64,000 nt of DNA, taken from contig CP107210.1 of the NCBI GenBank assembly GCA_025757985.1, positions 2,976,001 to 3,040,000 of the forward strand, in the 5' to 3' direction. The stretch comes from Oscillospiraceae bacterium (GTDB lineage Bacteria; Bacillota; Clostridia; Oscillospirales; Ruminococcaceae). A program made the translations under genes and the position numbers. Below, in pieces: positions 24,775 through 33,993 of this stretch. Numbering within the stretch: position 1 is the first letter of the stretch; the number at the start of each line of letters is the position of its first letter. The notes under the pieces were generated by a model. The model had not been told where the DNA came from, did not search any database, and was given only the letters and a program-made list of their open reading frames with translations.

Positions 24775-24976
24775 TGCACATGGTTGTTTTGCTCTAAAAA
24801 CGACGCATGGAAAGCATCTGGTGGAATTAAAAAGAGAATTGAACAGAGAGGTTGGATATAAGGGCGTACAGCTTGTAACAATCAGCAGGCCAACAGCGTA
24901 TGGTGAGTATGCGCCTTACCACTTTGTGGATACAGAACAGGAATTTCAGACTCTTGTAAAGGGTCTTCGTCCATAA
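24746..24976 (+). CDS. Small partner protein of the alarmone synthetase (DUF6718-like)
   Basis: A 76-residue protein starting MCYLVAKDRNAHGCFALKTT, resembling a small conserved Firmicute family (my recollection is DUF6718). Ribosome site AGGAGGTG lies inside the upstream gene with 7-base spacing, so it is strongly and independently translated. The coupling suggests a regulator or neutraliser of the synthetase; this is an inference. Confidence 0.7.
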   Translation: MCYLVAKDRNAHGCFALKTTHGKHLVELKRELNREVGYKGVQLVTISRPTAYGEYAPYHFVDTEQEFQTLVKGLRP

Positions 24977-25082
24977 AAATGCTGTACGTGGGAGCAGTGT
25001 ATTTCAGTTCAGGCGATTGGTGTGTGCTGGAATAATACCATCTGTAGTCAGGTTAAGCCCCCGAATTATGAATAAGAAGATA

Positions 25083-25145
25083 AGCCCTATAAGGCTCAAA
25101 TTGGTGTAAGAACCGATTGAAAGCCTTGTAGGGCTTTTTTTTTAC
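25083..25145 (+). terminator. Repeated terminator hairpin, copy 4
   Basis: AGCCCTATAAGGCT...AGCCTTGTAGGGCT with T run; diverged inner part compared with copies 1 and 3. Followed by the same T-rich stretch, CTTGACAACCGCATAGGG and a second leader RNA. Confidence 0.85.
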
Positions 25146-25178
25146 AAAAATTTTTGTTCCTTACTTGACAACCGCATA

Positions 25179-25410
25179 GGGTCAACCAAGAAATACCACG
25201 ATAACTAAAGGGTTTTGACGGCTTGAGTTGTCCTTCAAATGTTTTATTTGTTGAAAGACTGCAAGAAGCGGGAAATCCTGAGGGTTATATGTAGGTGGCT
25301 TTTGGAAGCTCTGTTTTGACCCACAAAAAGGAGCAACAAATAAAGATTGAAGGAGAGTTCAAGCCTACGGTGGATTGCCTTTGTGCGACCCGCCGTAGGC
25401 TTATTGCTGT
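25179..25410 (+). ncRNA. Candidate structured leader RNA, copy 2
   Basis: Second version of the leader at 10293-10540. GGGTCAA (25179-25185) can pair with TTGACCC (25316-25322). The downstream hairpin AGCCTACGGTGG / CCGCCGTAGGCT (25362-25373, 25390-25401) has a U-A pair where copy 1 has U-G, a change that preserves pairing. Positions in between differ by many substitutions and small indels. It precedes another ugd start. Confidence 0.5.
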
Positions 25411-25437
25411 TTTATAAAGAGAAAAGTGAGGAGAAAT

Positions 25438-25500
25438 ATGAAAAAATACAAAATTGCAGTGGCTGGAACTGGATACGTTGGGCTCTCCCTTAGCGTGCTA
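25438..25500 (+). pseudogene. ugd: UDP-glucose 6-dehydrogenase, 5' fragment 2
   Basis: 21 codons of a ugd start (AVAGTGYVGLSLSVL) behind the second leader RNA, ribosome site GAGGAGAAAT. It joins directly to the 3' part of rmlD. Different in sequence from the fragment at 10566, so it is from another ugd copy. Confidence 0.8.
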
Positions 25501-25737
25501 CCATGCCACTAATGAGAGTGACTACATCAGTTGGTACGATTTCACAAAAAAATCCACCGTCAGGCTAGATGGAAGACGGAAGTCCTGCCAGTGACCACGG
25601 CGGAGTATGGTCTGAGCATGGCTGCTCGTTCGTTCAATAGTCGTTTGGATAAGAGCAAGCTGGTGGAGGCAGGCTTTACTCCGCTTCCGACTTGGCAGGA
25701 TGCACTGAGCCGTTACCTGAAAGAGATCGAGCAGTAA
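25500..25737 (+). pseudogene. rmlD: dTDP-4-dehydrorhamnose reductase, C-terminal fragment with frameshift
   Basis: The end of RmlD, the last enzyme of dTDP-L-rhamnose synthesis. YHATNESDYISWYDFTKK reads in one frame and VLPVTTAEYGLSMAARSFNSR to the stop in the next; the switch lies in a run of seven A at 25544-25551 where eight would restore the frame. The N-terminal NAD(P) domain is lost to the ugd fusion. It lies 18 bases before rmlC. Confidence 0.85.
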
Positions 25738-25755
25738 TAGAGGAGATAGAAGAAA

Positions 25756-26364
25756 ATGGGACAGATTAAAGTTGAGAAAAATGTTGGTGGTATTGAAGGG
25801 CTTTATGTGATTGAGCCTGCTGTTCACGGTGATGCTCGTGGCTATTTCATGGAAACCTACAACGAGAAAGATATGAAAGAAGCTGGAATTGATATTCACT
25901 TCGTGCAGGATAATCAGTCTATGTCCACTAAGGGCGTTCTGCGCGGTTTGCATTTCCAGAAGCAGTATCCGCAGTGCAAGCTGGTACGCGCTGTGCGTGG
26001 TACTGTGTTTGATGTTGCGGTTGACCTGAGAAGTGATTCTAAGAGTTACGGCAAGTGGTATGGTGTGACTCTGTCTGCTGAGAACAAGAAGCAGTTCCTC
26101 ATCCCGGAAGGCTTTGCACATGGCTTCCTGGTTCTGAGTGATGAAGCAGAGTTTTGCTACAAAGTCAATGACTTCTGGCATCCGAATGATGAAGGCGGCA
26201 TGGCTTGGAACGACCCGGAGATCGGCATTGAATGGCCGGAGTTGAAGGGCGAATACAAGGGTAGTGCAAGCGCAGAGGGATACACGCTGGAAGATGGTAC
26301 TGCACTGAACCTGAGTGATAAGGATCAGAAGTGGTTGGGACTGAAAGACACTTTTAAATTTTAA
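25756..26364 (+). CDS. rmlC: dTDP-4-dehydrorhamnose 3,5-epimerase
   Basis: A 202-residue cupin enzyme that epimerises dTDP-4-keto-6-deoxyglucose on the way to dTDP-rhamnose. Seen: HGDARGYFMETYNEKDM, NQSMSTKGVLRGLHFQ (catalytic His in LRGLHFQ), RAVRGTVFDVAVDLR, FAHGFLVLSDEAEFCYK. Length is slightly above the usual 185-190. Ribosome site GAGGAGATAG. rmlA and rmlB are not in the window and its partner rmlD is broken. Confidence 0.93.
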   Translation: MGQIKVEKNVGGIEGLYVIEPAVHGDARGYFMETYNEKDMKEAGIDIHFVQDNQSMSTKGVLRGLHFQKQYPQCKLVRAVRGTVFDVAVDLRSDSKSYGKWYGVTLSAENKKQFLIPEGFAHGFLVLSDEAEFCYKVNDFWHPNDEGGMAWNDPEIGIEWPELKGEYKGSASAEGYTLEDGTALNLSDKDQKWLGLKDTFKF

Positions 26365-26383
26365 GAACACAGGGGTAGGAAGA

Positions 26384-26457
26384 ATGCAGTGGGAAAACGA
26401 AGTACAACACGTATTTCTGGTAGGAGCTAAGAGCTTAGGTGCATATGGCGGATTTAC
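26384..26457 (+). pseudogene. DUF1972-type rhamnosyltransferase, 5' fragment
   Basis: The first 25 or so residues of a capsule glycosyltransferase (HVFLVGAKSLGAYGGF, the N-terminal strand and loop of the DUF1972 family). The frame breaks at GGF where YET would follow, at the junction with a DnaC fragment. It follows rmlC by 19 bases. Confidence 0.75.
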
Positions 26458-26670
26458 AACATTATCGACAGCCGTTACCGCAGCAGGAAACCACTGATCG
26501 TTACCACGAACCTGACCCTGACGGAGTTGAAGAACCCGCAGGATACCGCTCACGCCCGTATCTATGACCGTCTGCTGGAACTGTGTACCCCGATTGCCTG
26601 CACAGGCCCCAGCATGAGAAAGGATATAGGACAGGCAAAATTGAACTTGCTGAAAACACTTCTGGCCTGA
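26458..26670 (+). pseudogene. DnaC/IstB-like ATPase, C-terminal fragment
   Basis: About 70 codons from the C-terminus of a DnaC-type helicase loader from a conjugative element (RKPLIVTTNLTLTELKNPQD, HARIYDRLLELCTPI). Sensor-type motif VTTNLT and arginine finger ARIYDRL are visible, the Walker motifs are gone. Joined on the left to the DUF1972 fragment and on the right to IS66 tnpA. Confidence 0.85.
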
Positions 26671-26939
26671 ATGGAAGGTATGCGAATCTCCAGGTGCGAT
26701 TCATTGGCTGGAATACTGTTGACGGATGCTGGCGGAGCTATTTTTACAGGGACTATTGCCTGCTGTTCCATGACTTTCCCGGCTGCCTCATCCCTTAGCA
26801 GCGCCTGCCAGCGCATGAAGCTGGAATATGCAATTCCGTTTTCAGAACACCATTCACGGTTGGTTTTCCCGCTATGAGCACATTCCTTAATTAGGGCCAG
26901 ATAATGCTGCTTTTTTAAGCTGTGATATTCACCCGCCAT
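26671..26939 (-). pseudogene. tnpA: IS66-family TnpA, 3' truncated
   Basis: Minus-strand IS66 ORF1 (HYLALIKECAHSGKTNREWC, GIAYSSFMRWQALLRDEA), complete at its start and cut after LEIRIPSI by the DnaC fragment. Distinct in sequence from the IS66 remnant at 21961. No tnpB or tnpC remains. Confidence 0.85.
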
Positions 26940-27197
26940 TTTTCACTCCACCTTTTTAGATTCTTAGACTTCTCAGAATCTATTGTCGTACTTAATGGAG
27001 TTGATTTCTAGCCGGGGGATTATTGATCGCATACGATGTACTTTTCTGTACCCAGAAAAATCGCCTTGAAAATTGCCATTTTGTATTGGAACGAACGCAC
27101 TTTTGTGGTAATATTAATATGGGTTCTTCTACATAGGCGATTTACAGAAAAATACACATTTTGACAAGTAGAAAGTTAAATTATACAGGAGGGGCAG

Positions 27198-27672
27198 ATG
27201 GAAAAGGAAGGAAAAGATGTTTACCTTATTCAGACAATGCTATTTTCATTAATATCTGCATGCATTATATTCGGATATTTTATTTTTAAAAGTGGAGGAT
27301 TTTTCACAGTCGTTGATGATTTTAATGCACAGCAATTGCCATTTGCGACTGCAGTGTGGAACGTGCTTCATTCAGGCGATGTAGGAGAATGGAGCTGGAA
27401 TATAGATTTAGGATCTTCTTTTATTACTACATTTAGCTTTTATGATTTGGGAAGTCCGTTTATTTGGTTGAGCCTATTGGCTCCAAGAGGTGTGTTCCCA
27501 TATCTGGCTGGCTTTTTGTATATTATCAAATATGTAACTGCTGCAACAACAGCGTATCTTTATCTCAGACTTTTCGTTGATAAGCATCAATGGGCAGTGA
27601 TCGGAGCACTTGTTTATGCGTTTTCTGGTTATCAAACGACAAATTTGGAATTTTTTCATGGGGGAATCTAAA
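27198..27672 (+). pseudogene. YfhO-family membrane glycosyltransferase-like protein, N-terminal fragment
   Basis: The first 156 or so residues of a YfhO-type polytopic protein (full length usually above 800). The VVDDFNAQQLPF loop after helix 1 and YDLGSPFIWLSLL and FSGYQTTNLEFF segments match the family. A junction near 27660 replaces the rest. Such proteins decorate cell-wall polymers with sugars. Ribosome site AGGAGGGG. Upstream to 26940 there is only an AT-rich stretch with a possible TTGACA at 27161. Confidence 0.8.
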
Positions 27673-28257
27673 ATGAGGTTGTTTGATAAATTGTGGAATT
27701 GTTTTATGCTTTCCTTTAAAAAGGTAGATGCAGGAGACAACTTAGTTATCTACGGGAGACTCTATGTACATGGTAGAAAAGGCGGGGTAAAGATTGGAAA
27801 TAATTGTATGTTGATGTCTAGTGAAAATGTCAACCCTACATCAGGCATGAATCATATTCACCTGGTGGTAGGAAGTGATGGTACACTCGAAATCGGAAAT
27901 CGTGTTGGAATAAGTCACGCGAATATTACAGCATATGATAAAGTTGTAATTGAAGATGATGTTTTGATTGGATCTGGAGTGAAAATATGGGATACCGATT
28001 TTCATCCAATAGATTATACAGAACGGATAAAATCAGAGGTTGATGGAACAACGAAACCAATTGTTATACGAGAAGGAGCGTTCATTGGAGGCTGCTCAAT
28101 AATATTAAAGGGTGCTGACATTGGAAAGAGAGCAGTTATTGGAGCAGGCTCAGTCGTGACGGGTAAAATACCAGATGATGAAGTCTGGGCAGGAAACCCT
28201 GCAAGGTTTATAAAAAAGCTAAAAAATGAACTGGTTGGAGAACGCGATAATGAATGA
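27673..28257 (+). CDS. Hexapeptide-repeat acyltransferase
   Basis: A 194-residue left-handed beta-helix O-acetyltransferase (VIIEDDVLIGSG, FIGGCSIILKG, IGAGSVVTGKIPDDEVWAGNP). Acetyl-CoA-dependent; it probably acetylates a capsule sugar. The ATG lies inside the truncated YfhO frame. It overlaps the next gene by eight bases. First intact gene of the long capsule operon. Confidence 0.88.
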   Translation: MRLFDKLWNCFMLSFKKVDAGDNLVIYGRLYVHGRKGGVKIGNNCMLMSSENVNPTSGMNHIHLVVGSDGTLEIGNRVGISHANITAYDKVVIEDDVLIGSGVKIWDTDFHPIDYTERIKSEVDGTTKPIVIREGAFIGGCSIILKGADIGKRAVIGAGSVVTGKIPDDEVWAGNPARFIKKLKNELVGERDNE

Positions 28258-29110
28258 CCAAAAGAACGCCTCAATTTGCATGAAAGAAGAGAGTTATATG
28301 ACGAGTGGGAAATGTGAAATACTTTTTTCAATCATAACAGTCTGCTTTAATGAAGAAGATACGATTAGAAAGACTATTGAGTCTGTCCTAAATCAGACAT
28401 TCTGCAACTATGAATACATTGTGTGTGATGGCGGTAGCACAGATGGAACATTAAAGATTGTTGAGTCATATAGAGCGGCATTTGAAAATAAGAAAATTCG
28501 ATTTATTGTCCATTCGGAAAAAGACGGTGGAATTTATTTTGGTATGAATATCGGCGTGCGACTTTCGAATGGCGCATATTTAAATTTTTTGAATGCGGGT
28601 GATCAGTTTCATGATGATGAGGTACTCTCTAAAATAAGTCACTGTATACAAAAGGATAATATAGATATTTTGTATGGGGATATTATTAAAATTGAAAGAG
28701 GTTATGGCAAGAAAGAGATAGGCAGCCTACAAACAATAGAAAAGGGGATGTCTATTTGTCATCAGGCAATGTTCATTAAATCAGAGCTAATGAAAGAACA
28801 TCCGTATAATACTCACTATAAAATTGTGGCTGATTATGATTTTACATTATCAATGTGGAAACAAGGTAAAAGGTTTGTGCATATTGATGAGATTGTCGTC
28901 AACTTTAGAGCAGGGGGAGTAAGCACAACTCAAGTTGAAAGAATTACAAAAGAGTATTGTGAGGTTCAAGAAAAGGAAGGCATTGCATTCGATTATCGAA
29001 ATAGATTTGTCACAACAAATAAAAATTTGAAACATGAGAACATCAAGAAGAAAATTCCATTTTTTATGTGGGCTATATATAATCGCGTGCGTGGAAGGAA
29101 AAAATATTAA
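28250..29110 (+). CDS. Family 2 glycosyltransferase
   Basis: A 286-residue GT-A fold enzyme: FSIITVCFNEEDTIRKTIES, CDGGSTDGTL, SEKDGGIYFGMNIGV (DxD-type region), and a final basic helix that may touch the membrane. It adds one sugar to the lipid-linked repeat unit; donor unknown. Several in-frame ATGs exist; the one with GGAGAACGCGATA upstream is chosen. Confidence 0.9.
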   Translation: MNDQKNASICMKEESYMTSGKCEILFSIITVCFNEEDTIRKTIESVLNQTFCNYEYIVCDGGSTDGTLKIVESYRAAFENKKIRFIVHSEKDGGIYFGMNIGVRLSNGAYLNFLNAGDQFHDDEVLSKISHCIQKDNIDILYGDIIKIERGYGKKEIGSLQTIEKGMSICHQAMFIKSELMKEHPYNTHYKIVADYDFTLSMWKQGKRFVHIDEIVVNFRAGGVSTTQVERITKEYCEVQEKEGIAFDYRNRFVTTNKNLKHENIKKKIPFFMWAIYNRVRGRKKY

Positions 29111-29140
29111 TAGTATAATATAATTGGAGAGGACGACATA

Positions 29141-30295
29141 ATGAAAGTAGCAATTGTTATAAATGAATTAAATATACGAGGAGGAACACATAAACAAGTT
29201 CTGAGGCTTTGTGAATATTTGGAAGAACAAAAAATTGAAATGCTTTTATTAACAAAGTATTATGATCCTGAAAAGACCTATCCAGAGTTTGAAAAGTACC
29301 ATCCAGTAAGCCTGTATGACACATTTGAGGAATTTCAGAAGCATAGAAGCCTATTTGACAAGATCAGAAGCACTCGGCGATTCTTGAAGATGGTTCCAGA
29401 TGATTACGAAATCGTTAATATTCATGACGGTGGTTTGCAATGGATTACCTGTCTTGCAACATTCAGAAAAAACACGAAAGTGGTTTGGCAAATCAATGAT
29501 TTGCCAAGTTGTTTCCGTGTTGGCGTTGGTAAGAGGGGAGAAACAAGAAAAAGTGATACGGTGCAATGCCGATTCAACAGCTGGATTGCAAGCCGGGTAG
29601 ATGCAATCACGGTCAATGTTACTAAAAACAAAGAACGGGTTGAGTCTTGTATGGGAAAAGCCGCTGATGTATTTTATTGCGGAGTTGATGTAAATGGTGC
29701 TTTGAAGAAACACGAATACCATAATGAAATGAAACATCAAGTCAAGTTGTTGTCGACAGGCGTGTTTTTCAGTTATCGCAACTATGAGACACTTGTCCTT
29801 GTGGTTGATTATCTGCGCAGCAAAGGATATAAGGTAAAGCTAGATATTATTGGAAGTACAGACAAGGATAAAGATTATGCGAATAAGATTTTGGCTCTAA
29901 TCAAAGAAAAAAAGCTTGAAAATGATATTAAAATCTGGGGGCAGGTAGATGAAATAACCTACAATACCCTTTATAATCAGGCGGATATCTTTGCGTTTAT
30001 TAATATTGACCAGAGTTGGGGCCTAACAGTCTTTGAGGCAATGAGTGCGGGCATTCCTACGCTTGTATCGAACAGCGTGGGGGCAATTGAACTGCTCCAT
30101 AATGGCGAAGACGCAATCATCGTAGAACCTAAAGATGTCAGAGAAATTGCAGATCAGATGATTGCCTTGATGGAAGATGGAGAGTACTATAATCGTATTT
30201 CCGAAAAGGCGTATAATGCAGTGAAGGATTATACATGGGAAAAACTGTATTCGTCGAAGATGGTAAAGCTATTTGACGAACTGTTAAGGAAATGA
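29141..30295 (+). CDS. Family 4 glycosyltransferase
   Basis: A 384-residue GT-B enzyme. The N-domain starts VAIVINELNIRGGTHKQVLRL, and the donor-binding half has GVFFSYRNYETLV and the E-x7-E motif region FEAMSAGIPTLVS. Ribosome site GGAGAGGAC. Part of the repeat-unit assembly line; substrate not predictable. Confidence 0.92.
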   Translation: MKVAIVINELNIRGGTHKQVLRLCEYLEEQKIEMLLLTKYYDPEKTYPEFEKYHPVSLYDTFEEFQKHRSLFDKIRSTRRFLKMVPDDYEIVNIHDGGLQWITCLATFRKNTKVVWQINDLPSCFRVGVGKRGETRKSDTVQCRFNSWIASRVDAITVNVTKNKERVESCMGKAADVFYCGVDVNGALKKHEYHNEMKHQVKLLSTGVFFSYRNYETLVLVVDYLRSKGYKVKLDIIGSTDKDKDYANKILALIKEKKLENDIKIWGQVDEITYNTLYNQADIFAFINIDQSWGLTVFEAMSAGIPTLVSNSVGAIELLHNGEDAIIVEPKDVREIADQMIALMEDGEYYNRISEKAYNAVKDYTWEKLYSSKMVKLFDELLRK

Positions 30296-30315
30296 ATGGA
30301 GAAGGAAGATAGGGT

Positions 30316-31527
30316 ATGAAATATCTGATTCTTGGTGCCGGCCCCGCAGGCTTAACACTAGCAAATAAACTGAAGCAAATGGGGATTACTGACTTCTGTG
30401 TCCTTGAAAAGGAAAAAACTGCTGGTGGTTTGTGTCGTTCAGCAGATGTGGATGGCTCGGCTTTTGATATTGGTGGCGGTCATTTTCTGGATGTTAGACG
30501 TCCTAAGGTAAATGAGTTTCTTTTTGGCTTTATGCCAGAAGATGAGTGGAACAAATTTACCAGGGACAGTCGGATTGTTGTAAACGGGAATGTTGTAAAT
30601 CATCCGATAGAGGCTAATATCTGGCAGATGAAAATAGATGACCAGGTAGATTATTTGAAGTCAATCGCTGCCGCTGGGTGCAATGTCGGAACAAAAATGC
30701 CGGAGAACTTTGTAGACTGGATTTATTGGAAACTTGGGAATCGAGTTGCACAAGATTATATGATTCCTTACAACCAGAAAATGTTCAGTAAAGAACTGAA
30801 TCAGTTGGGAACATATTGGCTGGAAAAGCTTCCAAATGTCAGCTTTGAGGATACACTGCGTTCCTGTCTGACCCATAAGCCATATGGTAAACAGCCGGGT
30901 CACGCTGAGTTTTATTATCCGAAAGAATATGGTTATGGGGAATTGTGGTTGCGCATGGCAGATGCTATTCGTAATCAAATCGAATATAATAAAGCCGTTA
31001 AAAGTATCGATTTCAACACGCATGAGGTGCGCGCAACCGATGGAAGCAGCTATACTGCGGATGTGATCATTACCACAATTCCATGGCCAGAATTCTCGGG
31101 ATTGATTGGAATGCCGGAAGAAATCAAGCATAGTATTTCAAAATTGAAATATAGCTCTATCCAAACGGAATATTTTGAAGAAAATCTGGATACACCTTGC
31201 CATTGGATATATTATCCGGACCCGAAGCTTCCCTACCACCGAATTTTGGTGCGGCACAATTTCTGCGCCAACAGTAAGGGGTATTGGACGGAAACAAACA
31301 GCGAAAGAATTTGTATGGAAGAACCGAACAACAATTTCAAGTACCTGAACCAGTATGCTTATCCATTGAATACAGTTGAAAAACCGCAGATCATGAAGGA
31401 ACTTCTTGCATGGAGCAAAGAGCATCATGTGATTGGCTTGGGACGCTGGGGTGAACACCAGCATTACAACTCAGATGTTACTGTTGAACTGGCGATGAAA
31501 TTGGCAGATGAACTGACTGAGCAATAA
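30316..31527 (+). CDS. FAD-dependent amine-oxidase-like protein (UDP-galactopyranose-mutase related)
   Basis: A 403-residue flavoprotein. The dinucleotide motif LGAGPAGLTLANKL and LEKEKTAGGLCRS at the N-terminus, plus FDIGGGHFLDVR, match the protoporphyrinogen-oxidase / UDP-galactopyranose-mutase superfamily. In capsule loci such proteins modify a nucleotide sugar. The C-terminal FAD motif reads GLGRWGEHQHYNSD. Not close enough to call glf. Confidence 0.8.
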   Translation: MKYLILGAGPAGLTLANKLKQMGITDFCVLEKEKTAGGLCRSADVDGSAFDIGGGHFLDVRRPKVNEFLFGFMPEDEWNKFTRDSRIVVNGNVVNHPIEANIWQMKIDDQVDYLKSIAAAGCNVGTKMPENFVDWIYWKLGNRVAQDYMIPYNQKMFSKELNQLGTYWLEKLPNVSFEDTLRSCLTHKPYGKQPGHAEFYYPKEYGYGELWLRMADAIRNQIEYNKAVKSIDFNTHEVRATDGSSYTADVIITTIPWPEFSGLIGMPEEIKHSISKLKYSSIQTEYFEENLDTPCHWIYYPDPKLPYHRILVRHNFCANSKGYWTETNSERICMEEPNNNFKYLNQYAYPLNTVEKPQIMKELLAWSKEHHVIGLGRWGEHQHYNSDVTVELAMKLADELTEQ

Positions 31528-31536
31528 GGAGTTCGT

Positions 31537-32667
31537 ATGAGCATAAAAAAATATTTGCGCCAGATTTATAACAATTTGCGAGGTAAGGCGGTACTGGAAA
31601 ATGTATTTGAAAGCAATTATGAAAAAAATTGCTTGCTATTATATGTAAAAAAGCCGTTTGAAACATCTGAAGAATCTGCTGCACATCAAAACTTATGGCA
31701 GACGAAGGAAATTGCACGGCTCATCAATGGTCTTGGGTACAATGTTGATGTGGTAGACTATAGTGATGATATTGTTTGGCTACATAAAAAATATGATGCA
31801 GTATTTGACATTTGTGTCAGAGATAATCCGATATATAAAAGAGCGCTGAAGAAAAACGCAAAGAAAATCGTCTATTTTACGGGTAGCGAGTCCGTTTTTG
31901 CCAACAATGCGGAGCTAAAACGCATAGACGATTTATATGTCCGCCGCGGCGTCAAACTGCAGCCGAGACGTCAGGCGCCACTGATCAGTAAAAGGGTGGA
32001 AGAGTTTGACGAGGCAATAATCATTGGAAATGATTATAACCTTGCAACATACAATGACTTTCGCCTTCCGAAAACATTTGAAGTTCCTAACACGGGCTAT
32101 GATTTGAGTGTTCATTTTGATCGAGATAAGAAAAAGACAAATAGTTTTCTGTACTTTGGAAGTGCAGGAAGTGTACACAAGGGTTTGGATCTGTTGCTTG
32201 AAATTTTCGCAGGAAAAGATTTCCCGTGTAAACTGTATGTGTGTGGAAACATAAAAGGGGAAGCGGATTTCTGCAAGGCTTACGAGCAAGAATTGTACCA
32301 TACCCCCAATATAAAGCTTGTTGGTTTTGTTGATGTGCTGGGGGAAGAATTCCAAAAACTTTATGACGAGTGTGCTTATTCACTTATGCCCTCTTGCTCA
32401 GAAGGGATGGCTGGATCGGTTGTGGCGTGTATGTCTGCAGGTGTGATTCCTATCTGTAGTCGAGAATGTGGCTTTGAGGAAAACGAGGTTATTACACTTC
32501 AAGACTGCAGCAAAGAAACAATCCAAAAAGCAATTCTGGATGCTTCCCAACAAGATATGAATTGGATCGAAACAAAAAGTGATGAGATGATTGCGCTGTC
32601 GAAGACAAAATATTCGCGGAACGCTTTTACGCAGGAGATGGGAAAGGCGCTGCGAGATGTCTTGTGA
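31537..32667 (+). CDS. Glycosyltransferase (GT4-like)
   Basis: A 376-residue GT-B enzyme with a diverged N-half (SESVFANNAELKRID) and a recognisable donor half (YFGSAGSVHKGLDLLLEIF, PSCSEGMAGSVVACMSAGVIPI). It begins after AAGGAGTTCGT, 9 bases after the FAD gene. Confidence 0.85.
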   Translation: MSIKKYLRQIYNNLRGKAVLENVFESNYEKNCLLLYVKKPFETSEESAAHQNLWQTKEIARLINGLGYNVDVVDYSDDIVWLHKKYDAVFDICVRDNPIYKRALKKNAKKIVYFTGSESVFANNAELKRIDDLYVRRGVKLQPRRQAPLISKRVEEFDEAIIIGNDYNLATYNDFRLPKTFEVPNTGYDLSVHFDRDKKKTNSFLYFGSAGSVHKGLDLLLEIFAGKDFPCKLYVCGNIKGEADFCKAYEQELYHTPNIKLVGFVDVLGEEFQKLYDECAYSLMPSCSEGMAGSVVACMSAGVIPICSRECGFEENEVITLQDCSKETIQKAILDASQQDMNWIETKSDEMIALSKTKYSRNAFTQEMGKALRDVL

Positions 32668-32682
32668 CATGAAGGTGAGATA

Positions 32683-33990
32683 ATGCACATAAAAAAGATA
32701 GATAATTATCAGAAAAATGTACTCATGAATTACATCGTCAAAATTTTTGGAATTGTAATTTCTCTGTTGAGTACACGCGTTACCATCAATTATCTCGGAA
32801 ATAACCTTTATGGTCTTTGGGTGACGATTGCCTCAATTGTTTCCTGGATGAGCTCCGGAGATTTTGGCATTGGAAATGGACTGAGAAATCAGTACGCACA
32901 GGCTTATGCGCAGGGGGATAAGCCCCGGCAGACAGCACTGATTGCGACAGGTATGAATACACTTTCTAAGATTGCCGCTTTGCTGTTGTTCGTGGGCTGT
33001 GGTCTGTGTGAGGTGCTGATTGGCTTTGGCGTAATTCAGCCGGAGCTGCGATTCCCAATGGATATTACGGTCGCATTTTTCTGTTTGAATCTTGTTTTGA
33101 GCGTAGTACAGACAATTTCTTACGGACAACAAAAAAGTTGGTATGTTTCGCTTGCGGGTACAGGCATGACGGCCTCAGCGTTGGTTGTCGTTCTACTTTT
33201 GAAAGTGATGAATGTGCCAGCGGATTTGGTGCTGTTTGCTTTTGTTCATGGTGTGTGCTCGACCGTTCCAAACGTCGTTTTAATATTCCTGCTGAAAAAG
33301 AAAGGAACGGATATTCTGCACTGCGGTATTCGGCGAAATGCAAAGAGAGAACTTCGCAAGGATATTGTGGGCGTGGGAATGAATTTCTTTGGAATACAGA
33401 TTTGTTCAATCGTTCTTTATTCCACGGATAATTTAATTATCAATTATCTGTTTGACGGAGAAGCTGTGACAAAATATTCTGTTATTACGAAAGTTTATGA
33501 TACGGGACAGAATTTGTTTGCAATTATGTTGATTGCCTTGTGGTCTGCGGTGACTTATCAATCGGTGAAAAACAATATGGACTGGATCAAGGGTCAAATA
33601 AAAAAGCTTCTTATGGTTTGGTGCATATATGTGGTAGGTGTCATTGGTGTGTCGCTTCTGTTCAATCCAATTGTAAAAATCTGGATCGGCGCCAAGGCAT
33701 CGTATTATGAACCGGCGCTTGTCGCATTGTTTGCTGTATATGGTATTACAATTTCGTTCTCGGCTATATTTGTTAATGTGATTAACGGATTGAATCAAAT
33801 CAAGCTTCAACTAATCGTTTCTATTATAGGCGCAGCGATAAATGTTCCGCTTTCTGTATTTTTTGCATCGAATCTGGGGATGGGAATATTTGGTATCAAA
33901 CTGGCGACGCTGGTTTCGGCTATATTGACGGCAATCGCTATTCCGATTCAAGTGTGGTTCCTGTTGTACAAGAATAAGGAAGGAAACTAG
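32683..33990 (+). CDS. Polysaccharide flippase (Wzx-like)
   Basis: A 435-residue inner-membrane protein with about 12-14 transmembrane helices (NYLGNNLYGLWVTIASIVSW, LFVGCGLCEVLIGFG and others), of the oligosaccharide flippase / MATE-like superfamily. It moves the undecaprenyl-linked repeat unit across the membrane before polymerisation. Charged cytoplasmic loops are seen at residues about 205-230. Confidence 0.9.
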   Translation: MHIKKIDNYQKNVLMNYIVKIFGIVISLLSTRVTINYLGNNLYGLWVTIASIVSWMSSGDFGIGNGLRNQYAQAYAQGDKPRQTALIATGMNTLSKIAALLLFVGCGLCEVLIGFGVIQPELRFPMDITVAFFCLNLVLSVVQTISYGQQKSWYVSLAGTGMTASALVVVLLLKVMNVPADLVLFAFVHGVCSTVPNVVLIFLLKKKGTDILHCGIRRNAKRELRKDIVGVGMNFFGIQICSIVLYSTDNLIINYLFDGEAVTKYSVITKVYDTGQNLFAIMLIALWSAVTYQSVKNNMDWIKGQIKKLLMVWCIYVVGVIGVSLLFNPIVKIWIGAKASYYEPALVALFAVYGITISFSAIFVNVINGLNQIKLQLIVSIIGAAINVPLSVFFASNLGMGIFGIKLATLVSAILTAIAIPIQVWFLLYKNKEGN

Positions 33991-33993
33991 AAT

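Noticed and set aside
9830..25200. Repeated units of this region as a CRISPR array
   Set aside because: The repeats are long, few and separated by kilobases of gene fragments, with no regular spacing and no cas genes.
30316..31527. UDP-galactopyranose mutase (glf) by name
   Set aside because: The FAD motif and general family fit, but I do not see enough of the mutase active-site pattern to separate it from other amine-oxidase-like proteins.
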